From Cryptomeria japonica (lineage: Eukaryota; Streptophyta; Pinopsida; Cupressales; Cupressaceae): a stretch of 56,000 nt of DNA. The DNA lies in assembly GCF_030272615.1 (NCBI RefSeq), contig NC_081409.1:18482260-18538259 (forward strand), read 5' to 3'. How positions within the stretch are numbered: position 1 is the stretch's first letter; every line of letters starts with the position of its first letter. Made by a program: the position numbers and the translations under genes. Shown piece by piece: positions 40,973 to 53,527 of the stretch. The notes beneath the pieces were generated by a model. That model did not search any database. It saw only the letters and a program-made list of their open reading frames with translations, and had not been told where the DNA came from.

Positions 40973-41326
40973 TGTTAGAGTAATCGGGTCTTTACTTGAT
41001 TATTTAAATGACATTTTTTTAATTAATTAAGTTCCCCTTTATCTCTTTTACACTTAAGCTAACATTAGGTGCATAGTAATTAATTATTATGTGCAAGCCT
41101 AGGGTTTTCCCCTTTAGGGTTTCTTGACCTATTAGAGGTTGAATTCTTTTCTTTGTATTATTATTCTGTTACACATTTTTGTGAATACAGAGCTCTCATT
41201 TTTCTTGAGCATTTTTCCTGTGTTTATTATTATTTTTGTTTCTTCCTTGCTCCTCCTTCTAACAGGTTTATTCAGCTTGCAAAGATCATTTGGGCTCCTG
41301 TTGTGTTGTATTTCTCAACTCTCACA
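40973..41326 (+). repeat. 3' LTR of F (354 bp)
   Basis: TGTTAGAGTAATCGGG...CAACTCTCACA, followed by the duplicated AAAGG and the resuming B gag. Confidence 0.95.
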
Positions 41327-41834
41327 AAAGGAATTTCATGACTTTGGAAGCTATTTCATCTTCACTTAGAGATCCTTCACAAAATTGAATTCCCATGACA
41401 ATCTCATTTACTCTTTCCATAAATGTAGCAATTCTTTCATTGTCATCCATCTTCAAGTTCTCATATCTTACCCAGTAACCATCAAGTTTAGCAATTTTGA
41501 CAGTAGGGTCACCTTCATTGAGAGTTTGAAATTTATCCCACATAACCTTGGTAGATGATTTATCATTCAATCCCATGATCTGTTGATTAGTAAGTGCACA
41601 CAAGAGGGCTTCTCTAGCTCTGCAATCATTCTCAATATTTTTGTCCAAGTCTGCAGGAGCAGGATTACCAGATGCTGGATCATAAGGTGTGTATCCTTTC
41701 TCAGTGATCTCCCAAATATCCTTTCCAAGACATCTAAGATGAGTCTCCATTCATATTTTCCATATCCCACAATTTGTCCCATCAAGCTTAGGGATCTCTC
41801 TTATGAAAATAGTTGCTGATGGATTAGTTGCCAT
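41327..41834 (-). pseudogene. B gag N-terminal part
   Basis: Minus-strand frame from ATG 41834 (MATNPSATIFIREIPKLDG), a stop near 41751, then METHLRCLGKDIWEITEKGY, KVMWDKFQTLNEGD and ATFMERVNEIVMGI up to the F insertion point at KVMKFL. This is the typical copia Gag (UBN2-like) fold region. It continues at 35091. Confidence 0.85.
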
Positions 41835-41878
41835 AGGATCTACCTTAAGAGGTTAAGCTTCTGCAAAAGAGGACCAAA

Positions 41879-41890
41879 GCTCTGATACAA
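41879..41890 (-). promoter_or_regulatory. Primer binding site of B
   Basis: Minus strand TTGTATCAGAGC, one mismatch to the initiator-Met consensus, two bases inside the LTR end at 41893. Confidence 0.85.
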
Positions 41891-42809
41891 ATTGTTAGGA
41901 TAAATGGTGGACAACTAAGGGAGGGGTGGGGTGAATTAGTTGTCAACAATTAACCCACTTTATAACCTTTAACTGGAGCACATAAACATTCAATACCAGA
42001 ATACCAGAAATAGATATCAGTAAACAATACAACTTAACAATAAAATATATAATCAACACAATGCAACCATACCACATAACACCATGATTTGTACATGTAA
42101 AACCTGGTAAAGGGAAAAACCATGGTGTGAAGCCTACCCACAGTCAGATGATACTTCTGCAGAAAGTATGTGATACAATGAGTGGCCTGCACATGCAGGA
42201 AGGCACATTGCTTAGAGCGCACTGCTCATTACAAAATAATCTCACTGACTATAAAGAGGTTATAACCACCTCAAGATAAATAGATAAAAATCCAGTAGAA
42301 TAAACTGCTAGAGATAACATCTACCATGCTTGATTACAGTCCCGGTTAAGCTCAATACCGAAGGCCTTTAACCTCTTACATAAACCCAATTTGACCTTCA
42401 ATGATTGACCTTATCCTTTGTCTGAATGATATTACATTATTTGCATATTAAATTTCAATTGCCTTATCCGTTGCCACTACCATGATCTACAATGAGATTT
42501 TACATCAATTTATACAAACCCTAAGGCCTAAACCAAGTAGGTCGGCCACCTAAAAGATATTACAATAAGATCATTACATACATCCATATTACAATGATAT
42601 GTCATGTCGGCTTTAGACCAAAACAATATTAACCAATCCATAAATCATCCCGATAATGTGTAGAGAACATGTTAACATGATACCAGTCTATAACCTAGAT
42701 AGGCACTGGACCTATTCTGGGTCCACCATGCCAAAGCGATGTCTCCAACCACTCGAGGCTTGATCAAGGATCACCTTCTGCATCCTGAATTCCATCTAGA
42801 AGCCGCACC

Positions 42810-44046
42810 TGATGAGCCTAAATACTGACTCTATTTTGATAGATATTTGGTATAATACTCCTTCCTAGGTCTTGTGATTATATGATATTTGGATCAGGAT
42901 GCCCTCTTAGTTGATACCTTTTAAGTGTTTTTGAAATTGATTTGACTTATACTTAAGGTTGTCATATAATGGTTTTTAAATGATTTATCTATTCAAATAT
43001 CTAAAATCAATCTTAAGTATGGTTTAAATTATATCATGTTAGCATTAGTATATACACATGTTTGTTGTGCCCGTTAACATCATGATGTAGGGTCGACAAA
43101 GGAAAATGAAAGACTAAGTGGCAGTTTAAAGAAGTACCAAGTATATAGCCGCAATGCAGACCTAGTCAAAAGAAAGCAGTAATAAGGGAGATCAAAGCCA
43201 CTTGACCAGTTTTTTAGTAGAATGATTTATGAAACATTTATAGCTGTTCTTAGTGGAGCTTAGATCTAGGAAGCTAGTCATGCTATATTTTCTTAGCTGC
43301 AGGACAAATGCTGTTCTGTTTTCCTACATTGACTTCTTCTTCTTCTTCTATTTAAATAAATCCTTTTCACCTATTCCATAGCAATGTGGTTGATCAGTTA
43401 GAAATCTGTTATAATTTTTCATTTAAATAAAGAGGTCTTTCTCTCCTCTCGGGAGATAGAGAAGAACAACCATAATATTTGTAATACTCAGTGTTTTGAT
43501 ATTTTATGTATTTTCACAATCAAAATGGAATAAAGAGATCAGTGTGAATTTGAAAGCTCAACAATTATAATCTGAAAGTTCTGGATACACTCACTCAAGG
43601 GGGCCCACTTGGTGAGTAATCCTTCATGTTTTCTAGTTAGCTTCCATTTACAGTAGTAGCTGTTTCAACAATTGTTTGTTCCAGCAACCACTGGAAACAA
43701 TTCCTATGTCTGTTCTTGTAGCCACAACAACAAAGAGTTCCTGTTCGCTTGCCAAAACATTATCATTTAGTAGTAATTGTTTGAGTGATTTCTAGTTGTG
43801 AATTTGGATTAATTGTTAGTTCATTAAGATTTTGTATGTTTCCTTAAAAAAATTTCCTTTTCTGCCATAGCATAGAATGGTTGCAATATGAACTTGGTGC
43901 ACATACAGTGCTGACCAATTTCAAGTTTACGTCCTTGGTTGATTAGTAAATGAGCCTTTTCTACAGGAAAGCTAGCTATTCAAGGATATCCAATCTCTGA
44001 ATTGTGTTTTATTACCTAGTTTTCATTCCAGTTGTGAAGACCAACA
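42810..44046 (+). repeat. 5' LTR of H (1,237 bp)
   Basis: TGATGAGCCTAAATACTG...AAGACCAACA; aligns end to end with 52327-53527 with many small differences. Confidence 0.93.
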
Positions 44047-44050
44047 TTTT

Positions 44051-44068
44051 TGGCGCCATTGCCAAGGA
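44051..44068 (+). promoter_or_regulatory. Primer binding site of H (TGGCGCC type)
   Basis: TGGCGCCATTGCCAAGGA, four bases after the LTR. TGGCGCC sites are usual in Tat/Athila gypsy elements; as I recall they pair with Asp-tRNA, which I have not verified. Confidence 0.75.
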
Positions 44069-44138
44069 TGGTGCCAAACTGAGAACCCGTTGTAACCATT
44101 AGTTTTAAGTTTTTAGTTAGCTCTTTGAATTAATTTGC

Positions 44139-45596
44139 ATGCATAGGAGGAGAAGAGATGCCTTAGGAATATTTCTTCCCTCACATCCAACTCAAGATAT
44201 AAGATCAGATCAAACACTTGAAGTAAACCCTTTTGCAGAAGCCTTTGTGCGAAATAAAGGTGTTTTTAATTTGTCAGAGGGAGACCTAGACTTCCTAAAT
44301 GAACCCCCCGAGCAAAACATTTTACCTTTAGTCCTTTATCAGGGACCAATGGCAACAAATCCTCCACATTTGCTTGTAAACCCAACCTTTGAGTTTCCCA
44401 TTCCTGGCTTGCATGATAATGCAAATTTGAAGAATATACTAGCTTCTTCTCTTCCAAAATTTCATGGCTTGGTAACAGAAGATCTAGATACCTTTTTTCT
44501 TGAATTTGACATCCTTTGTAGAAGTTATTATTATACTATTGACGCCCATAAACTCAAGTCATTCCCTGCTACTCTAAAAGAAGCTGCCTTGAGATGGTTT
44601 ATGAGTCTAGGAAGAGATGTAATCATTACCTGGGAGGAGATGAAGAAAAAATTCTTGGATAAGTATAAAGACTATTGCAGGTGAATGGACCGACATGGTG
44701 ATGATATCTTTAGGATTACACAAAAAGAAGATGAAAGCCTAGAAGATTATTTGGAGAGGTTTCTATTCAGTGTGAGGAAATCTAAGCATAGCAGTTTGAG
44801 TGAAGAGTCCATGAAGTTGATCTTTCTAAAGGGAATCAATAAAGATTGTGTTGATTCATTAGACCTCATGGGAGGGGGAGATATTACTCAATTTCAATAG
44901 GATGAAATTAGACAGATCTGTCAGAAGTACTCCAGAGCTGAAGCCAAGAGGGGAAGACATGATAGGCCTGGTTCTTCAGTTGCAAAAGCATCTTCAACAG
45001 TTTCATGAATAGAGATAACCCATTTGTTAAAGGAATTTAAGGAGGATATTATTAATAATATGGCTACACAGTTGGATACACTTCAAGAAAGAAAGAAGCA
45101 TGAGGAGGTGGAGGCTATGCTCATAGAATTTTGTCCTCACCGTCGACAAAAGAAGGACTGTAAATGTAAACTGCTAGCTAAAATTGATAGCCAACATATT
45201 TCCCCATAAATCAAGTCTGTCTATGGAGATGATGAACAACTCTTTTATGTTGCACAACGAAGGCCTTGACCTCCAAGACAAGATATGCCACAATATCCAT
45301 TGTCATTTTCTAATCCTTATATGAATTTCAATGCACAAAATAATCAATGGAAACCGCCATACTCCCAAAATTTTGGAAATTATGCTCCTCAGCATTGGAA
45401 TAACCCTCAAAATCCTTGGCCTAATTATCATAATCCTTCCTCTCAATGGAAACAGCCACAAGGGAATTGGCCACATCCTCTAGGCAACTGGCAACAATCA
45501 CCACAATGGAGGGGAGGGCAACAATGGGCAAACCAATCATCAGGTTTCCTTCAACCAAAATAACAACTACAACAATAGTCCCAACAACCAGCTTTA
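44139..45596 (+). pseudogene. H gag
   Basis: One frame from Met 44139 (MHRRRRDALGIF) with stops at 44682, 44898, 45006, 45207, about 45270 and 45561. The Gag core has SSLPKFHGLVTEDLDTFFLE, KLKSFPATLKEAALRWFM and TWEEMKKKFLDKY, then DESLEDYLERFLFSVRK. The C-terminal part is a Gln/Asn/Trp/Pro-rich stretch with QWKPPYSQNFGNY and WPHPLGNWQQSPQW. No CCHC knuckle is visible. The core resembles Athila Gag (LKDAA..W, ITTWEEM..KFL). Confidence 0.85.
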
Positions 45597-46676
45597 ATGC
45601 CCCTAGCTCCTAATGCTACTTTACCCAAGCTAAACCAACTACCAACACAACCTGTGCCAAATCCAAATAATAAACCACATCAACAACAACAAGTTTTTTC
45701 AACTGATCCTAATAACTATCCTGTATACACTCTCAATACAAGCGATATTTACTTACGGTCAGGAACAAAACTGCCTACTCCATCTCCTCTAGTCATAACA
45801 AAATTACCATTTGAGGAGATTGCTCAGGACACACTTGTAAGAACTCCCCCATTTCCTCAAAGATTGCAGGTAGAAGTGTCTAGGCAGCCGGATGATATAG
45901 CTTTTGATCTTATTGATCAGTTAAAACATATATGTGTAAAGATTCCACTGTTTCAAGCTATTAAGGATATTTCCATATATGGAAAAGCTATTAAGGAATC
46001 ATGTTTGAAGAAACCTGGGAGAAAGAAAAAGAACCCAAAAACAGTGTATGTAGTGGGACAATTGGCTGATATAATGTTGGGAAAAATTGCTGTCCCTAAA
46101 TATTCTGACCCAGGTAGCCCTATTGTGAAGATAGTTATTAATGGAACTCAAATTAAAAATGCCTTGACAGACTTAGGAGCAGCCATAAATGTGATGACTA
46201 AGGATATCATGCAGTAGCTCAACATTACTAGTCTTAGATCAACTCGAACGGTCCTGCAGCTTGCTGATAGCTCTACTATTTGGCTTGACGGGATGGTTGA
46301 AGATATTTTTGTCACATTAGATTCTTGGGAATACCCAGCCGATTTTATTATACTCTCTCCTAAGGCAACATTGGGGGGATATCCAATGATTTTGGGAAGA
46401 CCTTGGCTTGCTACAACTGATGCATACGTAGGTTGCAGATCAGGAGACATGACCATTTCAGTTGGTATTACTACTAAAACTCTTGCACTTTATTCTCTAG
46501 CACAACCACAACTTAATCAAGAGCAAGTAATATGGCCAGATATAGGAGAAGAAGCAGAGGAAGTTGATTTTGTTCAGCAACTAATGATGTTAACCAGGGA
46601 ACCATTCATAGCACTTCAAGAGGATGATACAATACTCTCTAACATCATAAGAAATCATTATGGAGCAGCCCAATAG
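45597..46676 (+). pseudogene. H protease region
   Basis: Same frame as gag. After a Pro-rich linker and a Lys-rich segment come the retropepsin motifs ALTDLGAAINVM (Asp-Leu-Gly active site, typical of Athila), LQLADSSTIWLDGM, FIILSPKATLGGYPMILGRP and WLATTDAYVG. A stop at 46215-46217 splits it. Confidence 0.83.
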
Positions 46677-46685
46677 TCATCAGAT

Positions 46686-48200
46686 ATGCCAACAAGTCCT
46701 TTGCATTTTCTTCTTCCATCTGAAGGTTCTTTAGATCCTCCTGCAGCCACAGTCATATTTCATACATTATTACCACAAGAGGTTCAAACCTCTTATCTAT
46801 CTAAAATTTCAAATGTTGAGTTAGTCACTCAAGTAGAGGTTTCCTCAGGAAGAAATCTGAATGTCAATAGTCAATTAGCAGCAGATCAAAGATTGACATT
46901 AATAGAACTACTCAAAGCCCAAATACAAGCCTTCGCATGGGACTATCATCACATGAAGGGATTAAACCCTACATTGTGTACCCATAGGATTTATATCAGA
47001 GAATATTGTAAACTAGTTAGACAACCTCAGAGAAGGATCAATCCTTCCCTAATAGAAATAGTTAAAGAGGAACTATAAAAGTTGCTTAATGCAGGATTCA
47101 TTTACCCAATTTCAGACAGTCAATGGGTGTCTCCCCTGGTTATAGTTCCAAAGAAAGGAGGGAAATGGAGAGTCTGTGTGGACTATAGGGAGCTCAACAC
47201 TACTAACAAAAAGGATCACTACCCACTTCCATTCATAGATAAAGTGTTAGATTCTCTAGCAGGAAAGCAATATTTTTCATTTTTGGATGGGTTCAATGGT
47301 TATAATTAGATTGGAATAGCTATGGAGGATCAGGAGAAGACTACCTTTACATGCCCCTAGGGTATTTATGCCTATTTAGTTCTTCCTTTTGGTTTATGTA
47401 ATGCCCCTGCAACCTTTCAAAGGGTTGTCCTTAGTATATTCTCTAATATATCCCATGATTGTATGGAAATTTACATGGATGATTTTACTGTTTATGGGGC
47501 TAGCTTTAAGGAGGCATTACAAAATCTGGCCAAAGTGTTGCAACAGTGTAAGGATCACAATTTATCCCTCAACATTGAAAAATGCTTTATGATGATGCAT
47601 GAAGGAATAGTGTTGGGACATCATATTTCTCAATTAGGCATTCAAGTAGATCCAACCAAAATTGAGGTAATACTTGCTCTTCCTACCCCTGCAAAACAAA
47701 AGGATGTAAGAATCTTTTTAGGCCATGTAGGGTACTATAGGAGATTTATCAAGGACTTTAGTAAAATAGCAGGACCTCTGTATTCTCTATTAACAAAAGA
47801 TGTTGAGTTTGAATGGACAACTACATGCGAAGAGGCATTTTCTAAATTAAAGAAATCCTTAAGTCAGGCTCCTATGCTTAAAGGACCAGATTGGTTCCTT
47901 CCTTTTTACATTCACATAGATGCATCCAGTTTTGTAATAGGAGTAGTTTTGGGGCAGAAGAAAGGAGTTTTGGAAAATGCAATTTATTATATCAGTAAAA
48001 ATTTGCAAGGACCAGAGCTAAACTATACTGTCACTAAAAAGGAAATGTTAGATGTCATCTATGCCCTCAATAAGTTCAGGCACTATATAACTAGTTATCA
48101 AATCTTTGTACATATTGATCATGCAACCATATGGTATCTCAAGGATAACATATTGCTTATTTTATACAGGACCAGATCAAGTTATGAGGCATTGTGTTAG
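46686..48200 (+). pseudogene. H reverse transcriptase and RNase H
   Basis: Frame continues: HMKGLNPTLCTHRIY, LNAGFIYPISDSQWVSPLVI, KWRVCVDYRELN, FSFLDGFNGYN-stop-IGI (catalytic Asp present; TAG for CAG), LPFGLCNAPATFQR, MEIYMDDFTVYG (YMDD), LGHHISQLGIQVD, FLGHVGYYRRFIKDFS, then RNase H FYIHIDASSFVIGVVLGQ and AIYYISKNLQGPELNY, FVHIDHATIWYL. After that the sequence jumps, with an apparent deletion and frame change near 48150-48200 before the integrase. Confidence 0.88.
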
Positions 48201-49382
48201 AGAAGATGAGACATATGATATACTTCATGCCTATCATGATGAGGCTTGTGGAGGTCACTTTGTTGCCAAATGAACAACTCTCAAGATATTGACTACAGGA
48301 TATTATTGGCCAACCTTGCACAAAGATGCAGTCAAATATACGAGGAAATGTGCTAAATGTTAGAGAATGGGAAGACCAACTTGATCAGATGAAATTCCTT
48401 TACACCCATAGGTGGTTGTTACACCATTTGACAAATAGGGCTTTGACTTTGTTGGGCCAATTGATCCTCCATCAAATGGTCAGTCATACATTCTAGTTTG
48501 TACCAACTATGTCACAAAATGGGTAGAGGTCAAAGCATTCAAGCATGCTAGGGATAATAAGGTAGCATAATTTTTGTATGAAGAGATCTTTACTAGGTAT
48601 GGGGTTCCTAGAGAAATTGTAACAGATCAAGGGGCACAATTCACTTCCACTTTAATCACCGCCCTGGTTAATGAATACAATGTCAGGCATAGAAAATCCA
48701 CTCGCTATCATCCTCTGGCTAATGGACAAGCAAAAATCATTAACAGGGACCTTGAATCAATATCGACCAAAACAATATCTCTTAACCACAAAGATTGGTC
48801 TAGCAGGTTATTTGAAGTAGCATGGGCTTATAAAAACACTTGGAAAACCACAATGGGGTTTACACCTTTTGAGATGGTATATGAAAAAAAAACAATGATG
48901 CCTATGGAATTTGAGCATAAGACCTTGAGAACGACTATTGCCTTGGATATGACTCTTTCTACATCACAAGCGGAAATGCTCCTATAGCTTAATGCCTTAG
49001 ATGAGATAAGAAAATCAGCCTTGCAACACATCGAGTCCACTTAAAATCAGTGCATGAAGTGGCATGATCGCTATATTAAAGATAAATCATTCAAGCTAGG
49101 TGATTGGGCCCTTCTCTATGATTCAAGGTATAAAGATAACTTGGGAAAGTTACAAACACAATGGTTAGGACCTTATGAGATAGTTGAAACGTTCTCCAAT
49201 GATGCCGTCTGATTATCCACAATTGATCATGTTAGATTTAAACTATTAGTCAATGGTCATCATCTATGCCTATATCACAAGCCTCTCAGCAAGGAAGAAT
49301 TTCTACAACTGTTTTACACGTCCAGAGATTTTGAGATTCCTGCAGCAACTGGCGATGGCTTTGCCATTACCTCTCCATCCTA
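48190..49382 (+). pseudogene. H integrase
   Basis: In a new frame: HDEACGGHFVAK...TGYYWPTLHKDA...KCAKC (HHCC zinc domain), GFDFVGPIDPP (first Asp), REIVTDQGAQFTS (second Asp), HPLANGQAKIINRDLE, with Lys where the catalytic Glu is expected, AWAYKNTWKTTMGFTPFEMVY, then the C-terminal domain FKLGDWALLYDSRY and LQTQWLGPYEIVE. Stops at 48271, 48360, 48382, 48409, 48436, 48568, 48985 and later; ends near 49382. Confidence 0.87.
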
Positions 49383-49933
49383 GACCTTTGCTGCATGCTC
49401 ATAATAAATACTTCCATTTCCAATGGAAGTACATTTCTCTGCAATAAATACCCATTCCGTACTCGCTCATATCTTTCCACTCTCTTCACCCATTTCCACC
49501 TCATTTCCCATGCATTGCGGCTCAATGTCCTCGGCTACAGATATTTTCGCATGATGTCAGGTACACTCGTGTGTATTTATTTTTATTACATGTATATAAT
49601 TAAACCATATCAGCTATCATTATGATATTTTGCATAGTGTCCTTTTCAATCCTCGTCCACATGTGTGGACACCTGTTAAACCTTAGGTTGGGGGGGAAAG
49701 TATGTTGGAAAGTACGTTAATAATTGCTCTAGCAGGAAATTCGTATGACATCCCGGATTGCGTTTTAATTTTTCAAATTTGTTTTAGTTTGAGATGATAT
49801 TCTGTACTCTATCCTTCTATCTACCTAGAGTTATTTTAGTATTGTAGCTAGGTTCCGACCAAGTAAGAGCATATTTCAGTTGCAGTAATTGGATAATTTA
49901 CACCATTAGAGTTCAGAAAGTATCATAGATGCA
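49383..49933 (+). other. Spacer between pol and ORF3 of H, with an internal polypurine tract
   Basis: No coding frame. It contains a small palindrome CTTCCATT-TCC-AATGGAAG (49408-49426) and TTAGGTTGGGGGGGAAAG at 49683-49700, whose first 13 bases equal the tract before the 3' LTR (52311-52323). Confidence 0.75.
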
Positions 49934-52316
49934 ATGGGTGGTCTACCTGTTCGTCATGAGCTGATAGTTCATGAAGTCCTTCTGCAGGACCAATATTGTG
50001 AGCCAATATTTTGCAATAGTGGGTGGCTGGATTATTTTTTGAGGTTGACTGAGTTAAATGAAGAAATTGCAAGGGAATTTACCCGCATACTTTTAGATGG
50101 AGAAGCCCAGGTAAAAGGTTTGAGAGTTATGGTGACAGAGGAACAGAGGTAACTAGGTTGCCAACAGACAAAGAAAAGTACCCAGAATCTAAGGATACAC
50201 AGAGTACAAGAGAAGAGTTTACACAACAAGGAGACCCACCTTTAGTAATAGATAGATAGGGAACTGGGTGAGAATCTCTTCCACCTGAATGGAGAGCTGC
50301 ATCATTATATGTTTTGAAATATTTAACCTATGAAGGAAGGTTCTCATGTCTACATTCTCATAATTTCAAGCTTCCGAGTCATCTACGCCACGGGAGAAGG
50401 ATGAATGTTCCAAACATATTGTACAACCTTCTTTCTATAAGCACAACTGAAACCCAGAAAGGCAGGCCTCACTTTGTTTCTCATCATTGCCTAATTAAGC
50501 TATTGGGTGAAAGGTCTTTAAGAGATGTCTCTCCAATGTCTTGGTATGAATTTGTTGAAATCAGAAGGTTTAGGGTAGAAAATGCAGGTTCTGAGGAACC
50601 ACTTCCATCTCAAGAACTACTAAAAAATATTGAAAAACCTGGTTCCCCTAATGAACCCTCATCCTTTAGAATATCATTAGAACAAAATGTTCATGTAGTA
50701 GAGGAACCTTTACAAGAAAAAGCTACAATAGGGGTTTCTTCTCAAATCCCAATAAAAATAGGGCTGCCATACGGAAGGAAAGAGGCAAACAAAAACAGGT
50801 TGACATTGAAAAGGAGGAAGAGAAAAACAAAAATAAGAATTTACCCTCTCTTGTGGCCAAGAGAAGGAAAGTTATGAAAGCAGTTTCTCCTATAACCACT
50901 GCAGTGGTTGAGGAGTTAGCTACAAAAAGTAGTCTTGTAGCCGCTAAAGGGAAATCTTAGAGAAGCAATGGTAGGCTTCGAAAAAAGTTTAAAAAACAAG
51001 ATCAATTAGCAGAGCCAAATGTTACCATTCTGGTTGATTCTCCAGAACAAGAGCAACACAGTCCACCTCACAATGATGCTCCTCCTTCTCCACCAAGGGA
51101 ACTCCAAAGGGAACAAGAATCACGATTGCATGAAGAGGAAGAACTGCAGAACATTGAGCAGCTGCAGGATGAAGTAGGTTTTGAAGGGCTGGATAGGGTA
51201 GCATCCACTGCAGAACATGTTATTGAAGCAGGGAGCAAAGTTGAAAAGATGAAACCTAGGGAGCCTATTCATAAACCACCTACTTCCCTTTACAGTCATG
51301 TAGTGGCACTTGCCCTTTATCAGGAGTGGAAATTGGAAAAGGTACAAATGTAGATGATAATCGATGACAAAAGAAAATTATTGAACAAAAAGATTAGGAA
51401 ATTGCTCAGCTTAAAACTAAGGTGGAAACGGTAACCACTATGGTACCACAACTAATTCAATGCTGAGCACCTCCTTGTGTTTACTCTCTATATTTAAAAG
51501 AGCAACATATCAGTTTCCGAATGATGAGAATTGTCAAGGATCTAAGTCCCTCATTGTAGACACCTGAGGAATTCTACAATGTTTATCAGACATCTCCTAC
51601 GACCATTAAGAACCTACTCTGTGAATTTTATTTACACAACTATGTTGTTCTAGATAATGTTGATTGGAACCCTCTCCTCTACATTGGGGATATCCAATTG
51701 AGAGCTCTCATGTCGTGGATGCAGAACAAAATAGTAAGAGGAGAATAGTTTCAGGTTCATAGAAAGGAAGAGCTTGACCTTTCACTGCCATTAAGGGCTG
51801 AATCAAGAGAGCCTAGAAGACTCTATTTTGACTGGCAAAATATTGTATATGAACCAGATTTTGCAAAATATATTCTTCCCTTAAGAGATGAGGTGTACAA
51901 AGAGTATGAATGTATGGCTCGAAGGGAAGGACAAGTAGCAACAGGACATTTATTCCAGTGATGAAATAGCCTGCCAGATCACCTAAGAAAATCTGAGCCA
52001 CACTTCGTTCAAAACTACCATGCCGCACTACAAAGAGCACCCAAATATATGCACTTGGGAAGAACAAAGGGAAGACATTGGTTGCCTCTTAGTTTTCAGC
52101 CTCCAATCCTCCTATGGCCATTGATGGGATGCATGGATAATGATCACCATATAGTGAAGCAATAGAGCGTACTAGGTGGACGAGATTGGAGAAAATGAAA
52201 GGATTCTACTGGAGTTTGTCTGCAGGTGGTTCTGGGCAGGTTACTCCTGGCAATTTCAAAATTAATGCCCGAATTCAGAATTTTTCTGTTGCTGGAGGAT
52301 CAACAAGAAGTTAGGT
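49934..52316 (+). pseudogene. H ORF3, accessory protein after pol, unknown function
   Basis: Decayed frame in three pieces: 49934-50152 (MGGLPVRHELIVHEVLL...LDGEAQVKGLRVMVTEEQR), about 50230-50877 (SLPPEWRAASLYVLKYLTYEG, FKLPSHLRHGRRMNVPNIL, FVSHHCLIKLLGERS), and weaker stretches to 52300, including a coiled-coil-like HEEEELQNIEQLQDEV. The position matches the env-like or third ORF of Athila elements. The VTEE and LPxxW...Y.TxEGRF pattern resembles proteins often annotated as putative plant transposon protein, from memory. No signal peptide or clear membrane segment is visible. Lys/Arg-rich segment RKEANKNRLTLKRRKRKTK near residue 160 of the middle piece. Confidence 0.62.
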
Positions 52317-52326
52317 TGGGGGGAGA
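52311..52326 (+). promoter_or_regulatory. Polypurine tract of H
   Basis: TTAGGTTGGGGGGAGA directly before TGATGAGCC of the 3' LTR. Confidence 0.85.
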
Positions 52327-53527
52327 TGATGAGCCTAAATAATGGCTCTATTTTGATAGATTTTTAGTATAATACTCCTGCCTAGGTCTTGTGGTAAGAT
52401 GATATTTGGATTAGGATACCCTCTTAGTTGATACCTTTTAAGTGTTTCTGAAACTGATTTGACTTATACTTAAGGTTGTCATATAATGGTTTTTAAATGA
52501 TTTATCTATGAAAATATCTAAAATCAATCTTAAGTATAGTTTAAATTATATCATGTTAGCATTAGTATATACACATATTTGTTGTACCTGTTAACATCAT
52601 GATGCAAGGTCGACAAAGGAAAAGGAAAGACTATGTGGCAGTTTAAAGAAGTACCAAGTATATAGCCGCAATGCAAACCCAGTCAAAGGAAAGCAGTAAT
52701 AAGGGAGATCAAAGCCACTTGACCAGTTCTTCAAGAGGATGATTTATGAAACATTTATATCTATTCTTAGTGGAGCTTAGATCTAGGAAGCTAGTCATGC
52801 TATATTTTCACAGCTGCAGGATAAATGTTGTTCTGTTTCCCTGTGCTGACTTCTTCTTCTTCTATTTAAATAAATCCTATTCACCTATTCCGTAGGAATG
52901 TGGTTGATTAGTTAGGAATATATTATAAGTTTCCATTTAAATAAAGAGGTCTTTCTCTCCTCTCGAGAGATAGAGAAGAACAACCATAATATTTGTAAAA
53001 CTTAGTCTTTTGATATTTTACGCATTTTCACAATCAAAATGGAATAAAGAGATCAGTGTGATTTTGAAAGCTCAACAATTGTAATCTGAAAGTTCTGGAT
53101 ATGACCACTCAAGGGGGCTCACTTGGTGAGTAATCCTTCATGTTTTTTAGTTAGTTTCCATTGACAGTAGTAGTTGTTTCGACAATTGTTTGTTCCTGCA
53201 ACCACAACAACAGAGTTGTTCCTATTCGCTTGCCATAACATTATCTTTTAGTAGTAGTTGTTTGAGTGATTTCTAGTTGTGAATTCAAATTAATTATTAG
53301 TTCATTAAGATTTTGTATGTTTCCTTCAAATAATCTCCTTTTCTGTTGTAGCATATAATGGTTGCAATATGAACTTGGTGCACATACAGTGCTGGCCTAT
53401 CTCAAGTTTACGTCCTTGGTTGATAAGTAAATGAGCTTTTGCTATAGAAAAGCTAGATATTCAAGGATATCCAATCTCTGAATTGTGTTTTAATACCTAG
53501 TTGTCATTCCAGTTGCAAGGACCAACA
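52327..53527 (+). repeat. 3' LTR of H (1,201 bp)
   Basis: TGATGAGCCTAAATAATGG...AGGACCAACA, followed by TCACC and the resuming B/B2 LTR. Confidence 0.93.

Larger units (their letters stand above)
35097..41326 (+). mobile_element. Element F: Ty1/copia retrotransposon, stop-riddled
   Basis: Plus-strand element of 6,230 bp with 366- and 354-bp LTRs, Met-type primer site, long leader, gag-PR-INT-RT-RH and polypurine tract, inserted in gag of B. Flanks are GAAGG (35092-35096) and AAAGG (41327-41331), a 5-bp duplication with one mismatch. The B gag frame is restored across it. Many in-frame TAG codons stand where copia proteins have Gln. Confidence 0.92.
42810..53527 (+). mobile_element. Element H: Athila-like Ty3/gypsy retrotransposon
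   Basis: 10,718-bp plus-strand element with LTRs 42810-44046 and 52327-53527. Flanks are GCACC (42805-42809) and TCACC (53528-53532), a 5-bp duplication with one mismatch in the LTR of B/B2. Order: primer site, gag, protease (DLG type), RT, RNase H, integrase, spacer, ORF3, polypurine tract. The DLGA protease, YMDD box and extra ORF after pol fit the Athila lineage. Decayed by stops and indels. Confidence 0.9.
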
